Assembly (NCBI RefSeq): GCF_024448715.1
Contig: NZ_JAMOHZ010000003.1
Location: forward strand, 124,001 to 188,000
DNA: 64,000 nt
DNA from: Stutzerimonas stutzeri
Lineage (GTDB): Bacteria; Pseudomonadota; Gammaproteobacteria; Pseudomonadales; Pseudomonadaceae
Direction: 5' to 3'
Below, piece after piece: positions 32,336 through 39,682 of this stretch; the stretch's first letter is position 1, and each line of letters starts with the position of its first letter. The notes beneath the pieces are model-generated. The model saw nothing but the letters and a program-made list of their open reading frames with translations. It was not told the origin of the DNA and ran no database searches. The position numbers were made by a program, and so were the translations under genes.

Positions 32336-32850
32336 ATTATTTCAGACTGGCAAAAGACGCGAAGCCGTCCGAGCAAGAAACCGCCTTTAACGCTTACCTG
32401 GCGTCGGCTGGCGTGGAATATGCCGCCGTATGCCTTGGGGAGACGAAGCGCGACGACTGGACCGCCGATGCTTGGCGCGTAGTTTTCCACCGTCCCGGCC
32501 GTGATGACCTAGTGCTCGACTACTTCACCGGCATCGGTCACCGCGTAGCCAGTCAACCCGCGCCGGATTTCGTACGAATCAACCCGCGAAGCATCGCAAC
32601 CGCCGATTGGATGAAGCAGCACGTTAAGCCGCACAAGCCAGAGGCAGCGGGCGTTATCCATTCCGTGATTCTCGACAGTTCAGCGGCTGATGAGTCGTTT
32701 GCCGATTGGTGCGCAAACCTCGGTTACGACACGGATAGCCGCAAGGCCCTTGCCAACTATCTGGCGTGCCAAGAGGAAGCCGGCAAGCTTTCCAAATTCT
32801 TCACGGTAGACGAACGCGAACAGCTGGCCGAATTGCTGGAGGATTACTAA
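32332..32850 (+). CDS. Conserved phage protein, function unknown
   Basis: The 172-residue protein starts MNYFRLAKDAKPSEQETAFN. The second half contains VIHSVILDSSAADESFADWC and YDTDSRKALANYLACQEEAG, a pattern I recognise from many hypothetical proteins of tailed phages, often in early accessory regions. The fold looks mixed with a C-terminal helical domain. No enzymatic motif is obvious. Its neighbourhood of small coupled genes is typical for host takeover or anti-defence loci. Confidence 0.78.
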   Translation: MNYFRLAKDAKPSEQETAFNAYLASAGVEYAAVCLGETKRDDWTADAWRVVFHRPGRDDLVLDYFTGIGHRVASQPAPDFVRINPRSIATADWMKQHVKPHKPEAAGVIHSVILDSSAADESFADWCANLGYDTDSRKALANYLACQEEAGKLSKFFTVDEREQLAELLEDY

Positions 32851-32852
32851 TC

Positions 32853-33038
32853 ATGGAACACATTCGAATCAATATCGAAACCGGCAATTCCGCCTTTGAG
32901 GATGAACCTGCCACGGAAGTGGCGCGCATTCTCCGCAAGCTAGCCGATCAGTTCGAAAACGGCGATTTTCCGCAAACCGTCCGCGATATCAACGGCAACT
33001 TGTGCGGCGAAGTAATCGTCAGCCTCGACTGCGAATAA
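32853..33038 (+). CDS. Small acidic phage protein
   Basis: A 61-residue protein, MEHIRINIETGNSAFEDEPA, followed by a helix (TEVARILRKLADQFENGDFP) and a final strand (GNLCGEVIVSLDCE). This beta-alpha-beta layout is common in small phage proteins of unknown role. GGAGG lies upstream. Confidence 0.68.
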   Translation: MEHIRINIETGNSAFEDEPATEVARILRKLADQFENGDFPQTVRDINGNLCGEVIVSLDCE

Positions 33039-33051
33039 CGGAGTCCGACCA

Positions 33052-33270
33052 ATGAAAAAGCCCGTTAACGCGCATATTCACCGGTTCGGCGATTCGGTCG
33101 CCCTGGCATTCATCGGCGCCGATGGTGAAACCGTTTATCTCGACGCGGACCAAGCCGAACAACTGGCCGGCGCTATCGCCGAATGTGTCGAGAGTATCCG
33201 CACCGTTAAATATTCGGCTTCGAACTTCGGAAGTCGCAGTTTCACGCCAAGCGCTACAGACGCGAAATAA
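33052..33270 (+). CDS. Small phage protein, function unknown
   Basis: A 72-residue protein starting MKKPVNAHIHRFGDSVALAF. It is a short beta domain followed by a helix (DADQAEQLAGAIAECVESIR). It closely follows the previous gene. No family is recognised. Confidence 0.65.
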   Translation: MKKPVNAHIHRFGDSVALAFIGADGETVYLDADQAEQLAGAIAECVESIRTVKYSASNFGSRSFTPSATDAK

Positions 33271-33309
33271 CTGCGCCCGTTTATTCAACTTTCAGAGGAA
33301 TTTGCAACC

Positions 33310-33882
33310 ATGAACCGCATAGAACTGAACATTGGCGGGCGTGACTTCGTTTTCGCTGTGGAATTTATCGATGACCAAGACGCGGGCGCCCCTTGGGACA
33401 ACAGCGATTGCCATGGCGTGGTCACCGGCTGGGAACGTCGGGACCATTACAAAGGCGGCAAGCATCCTGGCGAGTTGATTCTAGCCAAGTCCGACCGCTG
33501 CAACCGTGACGGCCGATATAGGTTCTACGACTTCGCCGCATCGTGCCGCCTGGCATTGCGCGACGGTTGGGACGCGCACCCGTACAACGAAGGCGACGAA
33601 ACCAAGCGCCAGCAAGCCGCCAAGGCCGCCCGCTCTGACTTCGAATATCTGAGGGGATGGTGTAACGACGAATGGCGCTATGTGGGTGTAGTCGTCACGC
33701 TGCTAGACGATGGGGGCGAGAAAACCGAGGTTTCGGATTCGCTGTGGTGCGTCGAAACGTTTGGCGACTACCACGAAGTTCAAGCGCGCACTCTGGCCGA
33801 TGAACTGTTAGGCGGCTATGGCGTTTCGTGGGACCAAGTATCGAAAACATCCTACGGCTACACCCAAATGAGTGTCGCGTGA
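33310..33882 (+). CDS. Conserved phage protein, function unknown
   Basis: The 190-residue protein contains DAGAPWDNSDCHGVVTGWER, RFYDFAASCRLALRDGWDAH and SDFEYLRGWCNDEWRYVGVV, conserved blocks that I associate with hypothetical proteins of Pseudomonas and enteric phages. It is Trp- and Asp-rich and acidic. A half-site TTCAAC lies just before its AGAGGA ribosome binding site. The gene overlaps the next by one base. Confidence 0.75.
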   Translation: MNRIELNIGGRDFVFAVEFIDDQDAGAPWDNSDCHGVVTGWERRDHYKGGKHPGELILAKSDRCNRDGRYRFYDFAASCRLALRDGWDAHPYNEGDETKRQQAAKAARSDFEYLRGWCNDEWRYVGVVVTLLDDGGEKTEVSDSLWCVETFGDYHEVQARTLADELLGGYGVSWDQVSKTSYGYTQMSVA

Positions 33883-34682
33883 TGACCATCGCCCAACAAA
33901 TACGGCGCGGCATGGCGATCGCGTTCTTTTCTTCAGCCTATGCCGACCAAGCCGACGAATGCGGCCAGCCGTTACGCGGTGAAATTACCGAACAGCTGCC
34001 AGCCGATATCGATCCAGCCGCAACCCATGCCGCCGATACCCTGGCTATGGGGATGATTTCTAGCAACTGGCGCCCGGAAATAGCCAGCCGCCCGGAACTG
34101 ACCGTAGACCGTGGCCTAGAACTGATTTACCGGAAGGCCGAAAGCCTATCGGCAGACGGCGCGGACCGTGAATTGACGCCAGAGCTGTTCGGGCATTATT
34201 GCGCAACGCAGGCGATGGGCACGGGCGTCGGGCTTGAGTCGTTCGGTTATGCCGTGCGAGATTTCTTCAAAGTCCCGTATTGCGAATTTGGTTCGTACTC
34301 GCTGGAAAAGGATTATTTCGAAGATTGCAGCGAGCCGGAAAAGCTACGCGCCCTTATGTACGAATGGCACGGCGGCCAAGATTCCGTTCTTTACGCTGCC
34401 GCGTCGTCAGGTCTGGTCTCAGACGTCGAAGCCCTGGCGCACGAATTGCGCAACTGTGCGGACAATGCCACGAATCCCGATACGACCCCCTTTGAAGATG
34501 CCAGCGGAACCGAGGCGACCGAGGAAGCCGCCACGCTTCGAAAGTTTGCCGATGATTTGCCGACCATGGTTGGCGCGGCTTTTCTTCACCCTGTCGGACG
34601 CGTTCGCTATTGGCCGCTGCCATGGGCAACCGTACCGGCCGGCGCTGAGCCTTTCCAATCGGTTACGGAGCGCGACCAATGA
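33882..34682 (+). CDS. Acidic phage protein, function unknown
   Basis: This 266-residue protein starts MTIAQQIRRGMAIAFFSSAY at an ATG overlapping the previous stop. It is acidic, helical, and has no motif I can name (EFGSYSLEKDYFEDCSEPEK in the middle). An upstream in-frame ATG at 33828 lies inside the preceding gene and was rejected. It is the largest gene in the coupled accessory run. Confidence 0.72.
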   Translation: MTIAQQIRRGMAIAFFSSAYADQADECGQPLRGEITEQLPADIDPAATHAADTLAMGMISSNWRPEIASRPELTVDRGLELIYRKAESLSADGADRELTPELFGHYCATQAMGTGVGLESFGYAVRDFFKVPYCEFGSYSLEKDYFEDCSEPEKLRALMYEWHGGQDSVLYAAASSGLVSDVEALAHELRNCADNATNPDTTPFEDASGTEATEEAATLRKFADDLPTMVGAAFLHPVGRVRYWPLPWATVPAGAEPFQSVTERDQ

Positions 34683-34897
34683 TCAAGCGAGCGCAAAAGG
34701 TTCCAGTCTTGGACCGCCGTTATAGCGTGGAACTGGAATTCATCGGCCAGCCGACCGCCGTCTATGTGGCGCGGTTTTGTGGTGAATTCATCGGCTCAGA
34801 TGCCGGCCCTAGTCACGCCTGGCAGCTTGTGGAAGACCATGCCGCGAAGCGCTTGGCCGATATCAATGCTGAACTGAACGGAGCGGTGACCCAATGA
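34679..34897 (+). CDS. Small phage protein, function unknown
   Basis: A 72-residue protein (MIKRAQKVPVLDRRYSVELE) coupled by ATGA overlap to genes on both sides. It has a beta start and a C-terminal helix (AWQLVEDHAAKRLADINAEL). No family is recognised. Confidence 0.65.
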   Translation: MIKRAQKVPVLDRRYSVELEFIGQPTAVYVARFCGEFIGSDAGPSHAWQLVEDHAAKRLADINAELNGAVTQ

Positions 34898-35364
34898 AAC
34901 TACTTCCGATACCCCAGCACGACGGCGTTGAACGGCCACGCGGCGCAGTCGATGACCGAGAAGTGGTTTTCGGCTCCTACTCCGGGACCGGGTCCAGACG
35001 CTTCAACCCAGTGGAGTACGCAGCTCAGACCGTGGCATTGGAAGAAGAACTGGAGGCGGCTATCGAGGCTGCGCGTGAAGCCACCGCGGCCAAGTTCCTT
35101 GCCTTCTACCGCGAGCTGTTGAAGCCGTACCGGATATCGACTCACCGCGTGGTCGTTTGTGCCGGCATGGGTATGTCCACCATCGACGTGACCAACCTAC
35201 GGACTGGCAAAACCGAGGGTGTTGAGTTCCTGCCGTCCCACTGGGACCGGGGCGTATATGCCTTGTTAAGGGAGATCAGTCAGGCGCTGAACTGGGACTG
35301 GGCTGCTTACCTAGATGGTGAAGTCATCGCAGGTCCGGCCGATAGTTTTGAGGTGACCCAATGA
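34894..35364 (+). CDS. Phage protein, function unknown
   Basis: This 156-residue protein has a helix around ALEEELEAAIEAAREATAAK followed by a mixed domain (VVVCAGMGMSTIDVTNLRTG, ALLREISQALNWDWAAYLDG). It overlaps both neighbours by four bases. I see no catalytic motif. Confidence 0.68.
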   Translation: MKLLPIPQHDGVERPRGAVDDREVVFGSYSGTGSRRFNPVEYAAQTVALEEELEAAIEAAREATAAKFLAFYRELLKPYRISTHRVVVCAGMGMSTIDVTNLRTGKTEGVEFLPSHWDRGVYALLREISQALNWDWAAYLDGEVIAGPADSFEVTQ

Positions 35365-35579
35365 CAGACGACAACGAAAAAGAACCCGTATGGCCGATAG
35401 CGTACGTTTACGCCGGCTTTAATTTGATCGTACAAACGGCGCGCGTGGTCATCTTCCTGGCCGCTGCATGGGTTGCGCTGAAGCCGGGCGGAAGCGTGCT
35501 CGCTGCAATCCTGATGCTAATAATCGGCAGCGCGATAAGAACGAAAAGCTACGCGGAAGACTTCGAACGGCACGGCTAG
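35361..35579 (+). CDS. Small membrane protein with two hydrophobic segments
   Basis: The 72-residue protein has two probable membrane helices, about residues 12-36 and 41-57 (GGSVLAAILMLIIGSAI), joined by a short turn, with a charged end (SYAEDFERHG). It is last in the coupled run. Holin or exclusion roles are possible but not shown. Confidence 0.65.
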   Translation: MTDDNEKEPVWPIAYVYAGFNLIVQTARVVIFLAAAWVALKPGGSVLAAILMLIIGSAIRTKSYAEDFERHG

Positions 35580-35654
35580 TCGGAAACGATCAAAATCGCC
35601 ACCAATTGAGCTACCATTGCCGGCAACGGCGCGAACAAACGCGAGAACGAAACA

Positions 35655-35873
35655 ATGGCCACACAAGACCAAGCAATTTTTAGCCACGCGGAGCTTGAAC
35701 GTATTCACGTCGAGATATCCAAGCTTATGGCGGAAACGCGGAAGCTAAACGCGGAAGCGGGGAAGATGGGACGCGAAACCTTTTGGTATCCGGTCCTGAT
35801 ATCGACCGGGCTGATTACCGCTGTCTCCGCTGCAACCGTCGCAGCCATCAAGATGCTAGGCGGCTTTGCGTAG
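35655..35873 (+). CDS. Small tail-anchored membrane protein
   Basis: This 72-residue protein has a long amphipathic helix (SHAELERIHVEISKLMAETR and RKLNAEAGKMGRETF) and one C-terminal membrane segment (ISTGLITAVSAATVAAIKML). This layout is common for small prophage proteins and some pinholin-like candidates. No clear ribosome binding site is seen, and it is separated from the previous gene by 75 bases. An intrinsic terminator follows. Confidence 0.65.
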   Translation: MATQDQAIFSHAELERIHVEISKLMAETRKLNAEAGKMGRETFWYPVLISTGLITAVSAATVAAIKMLGGFA

Positions 35874-35891
35874 TCGCAACCGATCCAAACC

Positions 35892-35917
35892 AAGCCCGGC
35901 TACTACCGGGCTTTTTT
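35892..35917 (+). terminator. Intrinsic terminator closing the accessory run
   Basis: AAGCCCGG-CTACTA-CCGGGCTT followed by TTTT, 19 bases after the stop. Confidence 0.9.
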
Positions 35918-35924
35918 GTGCCTG

Positions 35925-36452
35925 TTATTCCGGGCGTGGGATATCTGGAGACGGCGCCAGCGGTCCCATGGTCCGCCCGGACGGCAGCCACACCAGATAT
36001 GCGCGCCAGTCATCAGCAGCAGCGCCCGGACAATAGGCGAGATATTCGCCACGCTCTGAGCCTTCCCGGTAGTGGTATTTACATTCACCAGCGCCGGCCG
36101 CCGATAACGCCCGTTGCAGGTCCGCGCGGTAGTCGCTCCGCCATGGCCCCGGGAATCGTTCGGCAACGACAGCCGCTGCAGCCGGCACGGGCTCCGCATT
36201 ATCACGCCCGGTCAGGTTCCACCATAGCGCCAGCCCTCCTAAAACAAGCGCACCGCAAAGCACGGCAACCGGTCGCCACGGGTTCGCACCTGCAGGCGCT
36301 GGCGTCCCGGTAACTGCAGCGCCTCCCCTATTCCCGGCTTGCGCGCGGCTAGCCTTCCTGGCTTCCGATACGTGCCGCCACACCATATAGCCCAGCACAG
36401 CAGCCAGCCCGGCGCCCGTGAATATGAACATTCCAAGCAAGTTGCCCGGCAT
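35925..36452 (-). CDS. Membrane protein on the opposite strand (moron candidate)
   Basis: The 175-residue protein starts MPGNLLGMFIFTGAGLAAVL behind a GGGGGAGGG site; longer in-frame starts would run into promoter sequence and were rejected. It has two membrane helices (residues 5-25 and about 59-79) separated by a basic loop, then a C-terminal extracytoplasmic or cytoplasmic domain with conserved-looking Cys and Trp (AGAGECKYHYREGSERGEYL). Its own promoter, opposite orientation and flanking terminator mark it as an independently expressed cargo gene, possibly active in the lysogen. No family is recognised. Confidence 0.72.
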   Translation of the reverse strand: MPGNLLGMFIFTGAGLAAVLGYMVWRHVSEARKASRAQAGNRGGAAVTGTPAPAGANPWRPVAVLCGALVLGGLALWWNLTGRDNAEPVPAAAAVVAERFPGPWRSDYRADLQRALSAAGAGECKYHYREGSERGEYLAYCPGAAADDWRAYLVWLPSGRTMGPLAPSPDIPRPE

Positions 36453-36480
36453 GGTTAAGCCCTCCCCCAATGATGGCCGC

Positions 36481-36509
36481 ACGATAGCCCCGGCACCGGC
36501 TACGGTCAA
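36481..36509 (-). promoter_or_regulatory. Promoter of the opposite-strand membrane gene
   Basis: On the minus strand TTGACC (36509-36504) and TATCGT (36486-36481) are separated by 17 bases and lie about 30 bases before the start codon. No CAAC-N5-GTTG site overlaps it, so it could be active during lysogeny. Confidence 0.65.
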
Positions 36510-36853
36510 ACGGAGCACGGCGTTGACATCGCAAGCTGTGAACCACTCACCGCGGCGCTCTGTACAGCTGGGACGCTGTACCGATCTGGACCTTACTTTG
36601 CCACCCTGGCGAGACCTACTTTGCCGGCCCAGCGAGACCTCTGGCGGCACCGACCGAGCCAGCAACGAAACGCGCTCGACCTAAAGCGAAGTTTGCCGGG
36701 CGACGGCTCGATCAACCTTCCGGCCATTCGCAGCAGCTTAATCCGCGTCAGGCTTTCTCACCGGTACTTTGCCGGGCCAGCGAGACCTCAGCTCAACCCA
36801 CTACTTTGCCGAGCCAGCGAGACCTCACGCCAACTTTCACCGCAACTTATCTA
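36510..36853. other. Non-coding gap with four 23-bp direct repeats
   Basis: No gene is supported between the moron promoter and the RdgC promoter. Four copies of a 23-bp sequence starting ACTTTGCCGG and ending CAGCGAGACCT lie at 36595-36617, 36618-36640, 36766-36788 and 36803-36825. The first two are directly joined. A degenerate half copy lies near 36690. Confidence 0.7.
36595..36825. repeat. 23-bp direct repeats (four copies)
   Basis: The units are ACTTTGCC followed by ACCCTGG, GGCCCAG, GGGCCAG or GAGCCAG and then CGAGACCT. Repeated terminal sequences of IS21-type elements look broadly like this, but no transposase is present. They may instead be protein-binding iterons. Confidence 0.75.
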
Positions 36854-36883
36854 TTGATATTCAACTGTTGGTTGAATTAGTAT
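36854..36883 (+). promoter_or_regulatory. Operator and promoter of the rdgC gene cluster
   Basis: TTGATA (36854-36859) and TAGTAT (36878-36883) are 18 bases apart with CAACTGTTGGTTG (36862-36874) in the spacer. The rdgC start is at 36923. Confidence 0.75.
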
Positions 36884-36922
36884 CACGTCGAAATCAGTTT
36901 GCTAACCACCAGGGGGTGTTCC

Positions 36923-37951
36923 ATGTCGATGAAGCTGTTCAACCAGGTGCTGAGCTACCGGCTCACACAACCCATTCCACTCCGCGACATCCAGGTGTTG
37001 TCCGATGCACTGGAAACCAAGGCTGCCCGGCAGATAGGCAGTCAGGAACTCTCGACCATGGGCTTCGTCGAGCCGTTGGGCGTTGAGGGTGAGTTCGCTG
37101 AGCGTATCGGCGCCGGCTCCGTCTTCATCAGCGCGCGCAAGTCCGAGCGCCTGCTGCCCGGGATCGTGGTCAAGCAGAGCGTGGAAGCCAAGGTCAACGA
37201 GATCGAGAAGGAACAAGATCGTAAGGTCTATGCGAAAGAGAAGGCACGGATCAAAGACGAAGTCGTCCAGGCCATGCTGCCCCACGCCTTCGTGACTCAC
37301 AGCCGAATCAACGCGCTGATCACCCCCACCTACATTTTCGTCGAGACCAGCAGCGCGAAGAAGGCGGATGAACTGCTGTCCCTGCTGCGCCATGCCATCG
37401 GTAGCTTACCGGTCCGCCCGGTCATCGCCAAAGTCTCACCCATCGCAACCTTCACCCATTGGGTGCAGAACGGAAAGCTGAGCGTCCCGGACGGCTTCTC
37501 CCTGGGTGAATCGTTCCAATCCCGAGGTGCTTCCGAGGAATCCTCGACCCTGAGCGGAAAGAACGTCGACCTGAGCGAAGACGACATCGTGCAGCTGATC
37601 GAAGCCGGCCGCCGTATCAACCAGCTCGAACTGATCTGGCACACCGAATCTGGTGGCGAGCGGATCGATGTCACCTACACCGTCAACGAGATGCTGGGCA
37701 TCAAGGGTATTCAGTGGCCCGAAGACCTGCACCAGCAGATCAAGGACGACATGGGTGAAGACGACGACAAGGTGACCGAAGCGCGCGCCAGCCTGCTGCT
37801 GATCTCCAGCCTGTTCAACGGCCTGCTGAGCAGCCTGCTACACGCGCTGGGTGGTGAAGAAGTGCCGGGCGAACATCCGCTGGCCGCATACCTCGAAGAG
37901 CATAACGCCACGCTCGTTGATGACGAAGAAGAAGAGGAGGACCTGGTATGA
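36923..37951 (+). CDS. RdgC-like recombination-associated protein
   Basis: The 342-residue protein starts MSMKLFNQVLSYRLTQPIPL after AGGGGGTG and matches RdgC-family proteins: FVEPLGVEGEFAERIGAGSV, LLPGIVVKQSVEAKVNEIEK and SELLSLLRHAIGSLPVRPV-like residues. RdgC forms a ring on DNA and modulates RecA. The chain is somewhat longer than chromosomal versions and ends in a run of acidic residues, DDEEEEEDLV, unlike the chromosomal RdgC tails I know. It is first in an operon with an Arc-like protein, DUF3310, dUTPase and Topo VI-A-like genes. Confidence 0.9.
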   Translation: MSMKLFNQVLSYRLTQPIPLRDIQVLSDALETKAARQIGSQELSTMGFVEPLGVEGEFAERIGAGSVFISARKSERLLPGIVVKQSVEAKVNEIEKEQDRKVYAKEKARIKDEVVQAMLPHAFVTHSRINALITPTYIFVETSSAKKADELLSLLRHAIGSLPVRPVIAKVSPIATFTHWVQNGKLSVPDGFSLGESFQSRGASEESSTLSGKNVDLSEDDIVQLIEAGRRINQLELIWHTESGGERIDVTYTVNEMLGIKGIQWPEDLHQQIKDDMGEDDDKVTEARASLLLISSLFNGLLSSLLHALGGEEVPGEHPLAAYLEEHNATLVDDEEEEEDLV

Positions 37952-38202
37952 ACCACGACATCACCAAGTTCGTAGCCCGCCTGCCCGATGATCTGCACGA
38001 AGAGATTAAGGAAACCGCGCGCCAAAACAACCGCTCGATGAACGGCGAGATCATCCACCGCCTGCGGCAGCCAGCCGAAGCTGCTGTTAGCCAGATAACC
38101 CTGCACGTCGACACCAAGGAGGCTTCGCTGAATCTGGAGAAGCTGCTGGCTGACCTGAAGGCGGTGAACTTTAACGGGCAAGTTCAGCCCGGTAGAGCCT
38201 GA
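37948..38202 (+). CDS. Arc-like ribbon-helix-helix DNA-binding protein
   Basis: The first 50 residues of this 84-residue protein form a ribbon-helix-helix: KFVARLPDDLHEEIKETARQ then NNRSMNGEIIHRLRQ, as in phage P22 Arc and Mnt. The C-terminal 35 residues may mediate oligomerisation. It overlaps rdgC by four bases. It may control the operon or a phage promoter elsewhere. Confidence 0.88.
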   Translation: MNHDITKFVARLPDDLHEEIKETARQNNRSMNGEIIHRLRQPAEAAVSQITLHVDTKEASLNLEKLLADLKAVNFNGQVQPGRA

Positions 38203-38215
38203 GCGAGGGTATGAA

Positions 38216-38620
38216 GTGATCAAGGGTTCAGAGATATCCAAGGGTCAGGTCGACGGCAAGCACTACAGCCAGATGCCCATCCAGCCGGTTCATTTCGGCA
38301 TGGTCAACCGGCTCGATGCCTGTGCGTATTCGATCCTCAAGTATGTGTCGCGGCACCGCCAGAAGAACGGGCGCGTAGATGTGCAGAAGGCGCTCCATTT
38401 CATCGAGCTGCGGTCCATGCTCGGGGGCGTCGGGCACCAAGTGACGGACTGGCCCATCACGCCAGAGGAATATTGCCGGGAGAACCGGATGTCGGTGATG
38501 GAAACGGCGGTGATTATCGGACTCGGCCTCTGGCTGCAGACCGGGCAGCAGCACTACGCGGCGGAGATGAAAAGCGTCCTCGCTGAAATTCTTACGACCT
38601 ATGATTCAACTGGAGCATGA
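38216..38620 (+). CDS. DUF3310 protein
   Basis: The 134-residue protein starts at a GTG with AGGGT upstream. It contains HYSQMPIQPVHFGMVNRLDA and YSILKYVSRHRQKNGRVDVQ, the DUF3310 signature (HYxxxxIxPxxFxxxNxLxxxxxxxxKYxxRxxxKxGxxDxxKA). The family is widespread in tailed phages and sometimes annotated as nucleotide kinase-like, but its biochemical role is unclear. The C-terminal 50 residues are extra. It overlaps the dUTPase gene. Confidence 0.88.
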   Translation: MIKGSEISKGQVDGKHYSQMPIQPVHFGMVNRLDACAYSILKYVSRHRQKNGRVDVQKALHFIELRSMLGGVGHQVTDWPITPEEYCRENRMSVMETAVIIGLGLWLQTGQQHYAAEMKSVLAEILTTYDSTGA

Positions 38621-39066
38621 ATATGCAACTCAAGGTAAAGCGTCTTAACGAAGCTGCCCAGCTACCGACTTATGGGACCGATGGCGCGGCCTGTTTCGAC
38701 ATCCGCGCCTGCATCCCGGGCGAGGCGGCCTTCTCCACAATGCACCATCCATCCGTGACAGTCCCGACGGGCCTGGCGTTCGAGGTTCCAGCCGATCACG
38801 TAATGCTGGTCTTCAGCCGCTCGGGACACGGATTCAAGAACAACACCCGTCTCGCCAATTGCGTGGGAGTCATCGACTCGGACTACCGCGGCGAGCTAAT
38901 GGTCAAGCTGACCCGTGACGACTCCGACAGCCTCTGGGTCGACCACAACGAGCGTATCGCTCAGGGCATGATCATCCCGGTTCAGCAGGTGGAGCTGATC
39001 GAAGCCGATGAGCTAAGCGATAGCGCTCGGGGTACTGGTGGGCTCGGCTCCACGGGGGTGCTGTGA
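38617..39066 (+). CDS. dut: dUTPase
   Basis: This 149-residue protein has all five trimeric dUTPase motifs: TDGAACFDIRA, VFSRSGHGFKNNTRLAN, GVIDSDYRGELMV, RIAQGMIIP and the C-terminal RGTGGLGSTG. It hydrolyses dUTP to dUMP and pyrophosphate, limiting uracil in phage DNA and supplying dTMP synthesis. Phage dUTPases can also have regulatory roles. It overlaps DUF3310 by four bases and the lipoprotein gene by one. Confidence 0.96.
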   Translation: MNMQLKVKRLNEAAQLPTYGTDGAACFDIRACIPGEAAFSTMHHPSVTVPTGLAFEVPADHVMLVFSRSGHGFKNNTRLANCVGVIDSDYRGELMVKLTRDDSDSLWVDHNERIAQGMIIPVQQVELIEADELSDSARGTGGLGSTGVL

Positions 39067-39467
39067 TGCTCCGGATCGCGGTGTTGGCCGCCAGCCTGCT
39101 CGCAATCTCCGGTTGTGATACCGACGCTTCTGTGGCTTCGCGCAATCTGTCGAAGGCCGCCGACATGTTCGAGATTGACCGACGCATCGTGTTCTACAAC
39201 GGCATCACGGGCGACTACATGTTGACGAACGAGGGGCGCTGCTCCATCACGCCCAACGGCGGGAAGCTCGATGTCACCTGCAAGACGGGTCCGAGCGAAT
39301 ATAAGAAGCACTTCCTTGGCCTCAGTGACAACGTCACCTACTTCGCCGAACAGCTCGGGGCTGCCGATGTGAGCGTCTATCGCTATCGGGTGATCTTCAA
39401 GCCAGAAGCCCTACTGCCGGATGTCGACCTACGGACCAGCGCATCGACCGAGGCTGCTGGCCAATGA
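39066..39467 (+). CDS. Phage-encoded lipoprotein
   Basis: The 133-residue protein has a signal peptide with lipobox LLAISGC (Cys at about residue 17), so it is probably anchored in the periplasmic face of a membrane. The mature part has a beta-rich domain with a disulphide candidate (Cys in EGRCSITPNGGKLDVTCKTG). This fits the phage 'beta-sandwich lipoprotein' group seen in Pseudomonas prophages. Superinfection exclusion is one possible role (inference). Confidence 0.78.
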   Translation: MLRIAVLAASLLAISGCDTDASVASRNLSKAADMFEIDRRIVFYNGITGDYMLTNEGRCSITPNGGKLDVTCKTGPSEYKKHFLGLSDNVTYFAEQLGAADVSVYRYRVIFKPEALLPDVDLRTSASTEAAGQ

Positions 39468-39682
39468 GCCTCGCCAAGCGGATTGCCGGCGACATAGCTG
39501 CTCTCTGCACGGCATTCCTGACCTGGGCGCTTCTGGCGCCCGTGGTTGCCGGCCCGATCAAGCCTCCCGTCATACAGCACACCTGCCCTGCGCCCCATAC
39601 CCTCCACGGCGTCGGAGCCAACCTCAAATCCTATGCACGCCGTGTCGACGGCTGCTCCATCGCATCGAGGGATCGAACGTGA
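39464..39682 (+). CDS. Small protein with signal sequence, function unknown
   Basis: This 72-residue protein starts MSLAKRIAGDIAALCTAFLT and has one hydrophobic segment followed by a Cys-containing tail (HTCPAPHTLHGVGANLKSYA, DGCSIASRD). It may be exported or membrane anchored. It overlaps neighbours by four bases on both sides. Confidence 0.62.
   Translation: MSLAKRIAGDIAALCTAFLTWALLAPVVAGPIKPPVIQHTCPAPHTLHGVGANLKSYARRVDGCSIASRDRT

Noticed and set aside
36595..36825. Complete insertion sequence
   Set aside because: Repeats are present but no transposase frame or target duplication is visible.
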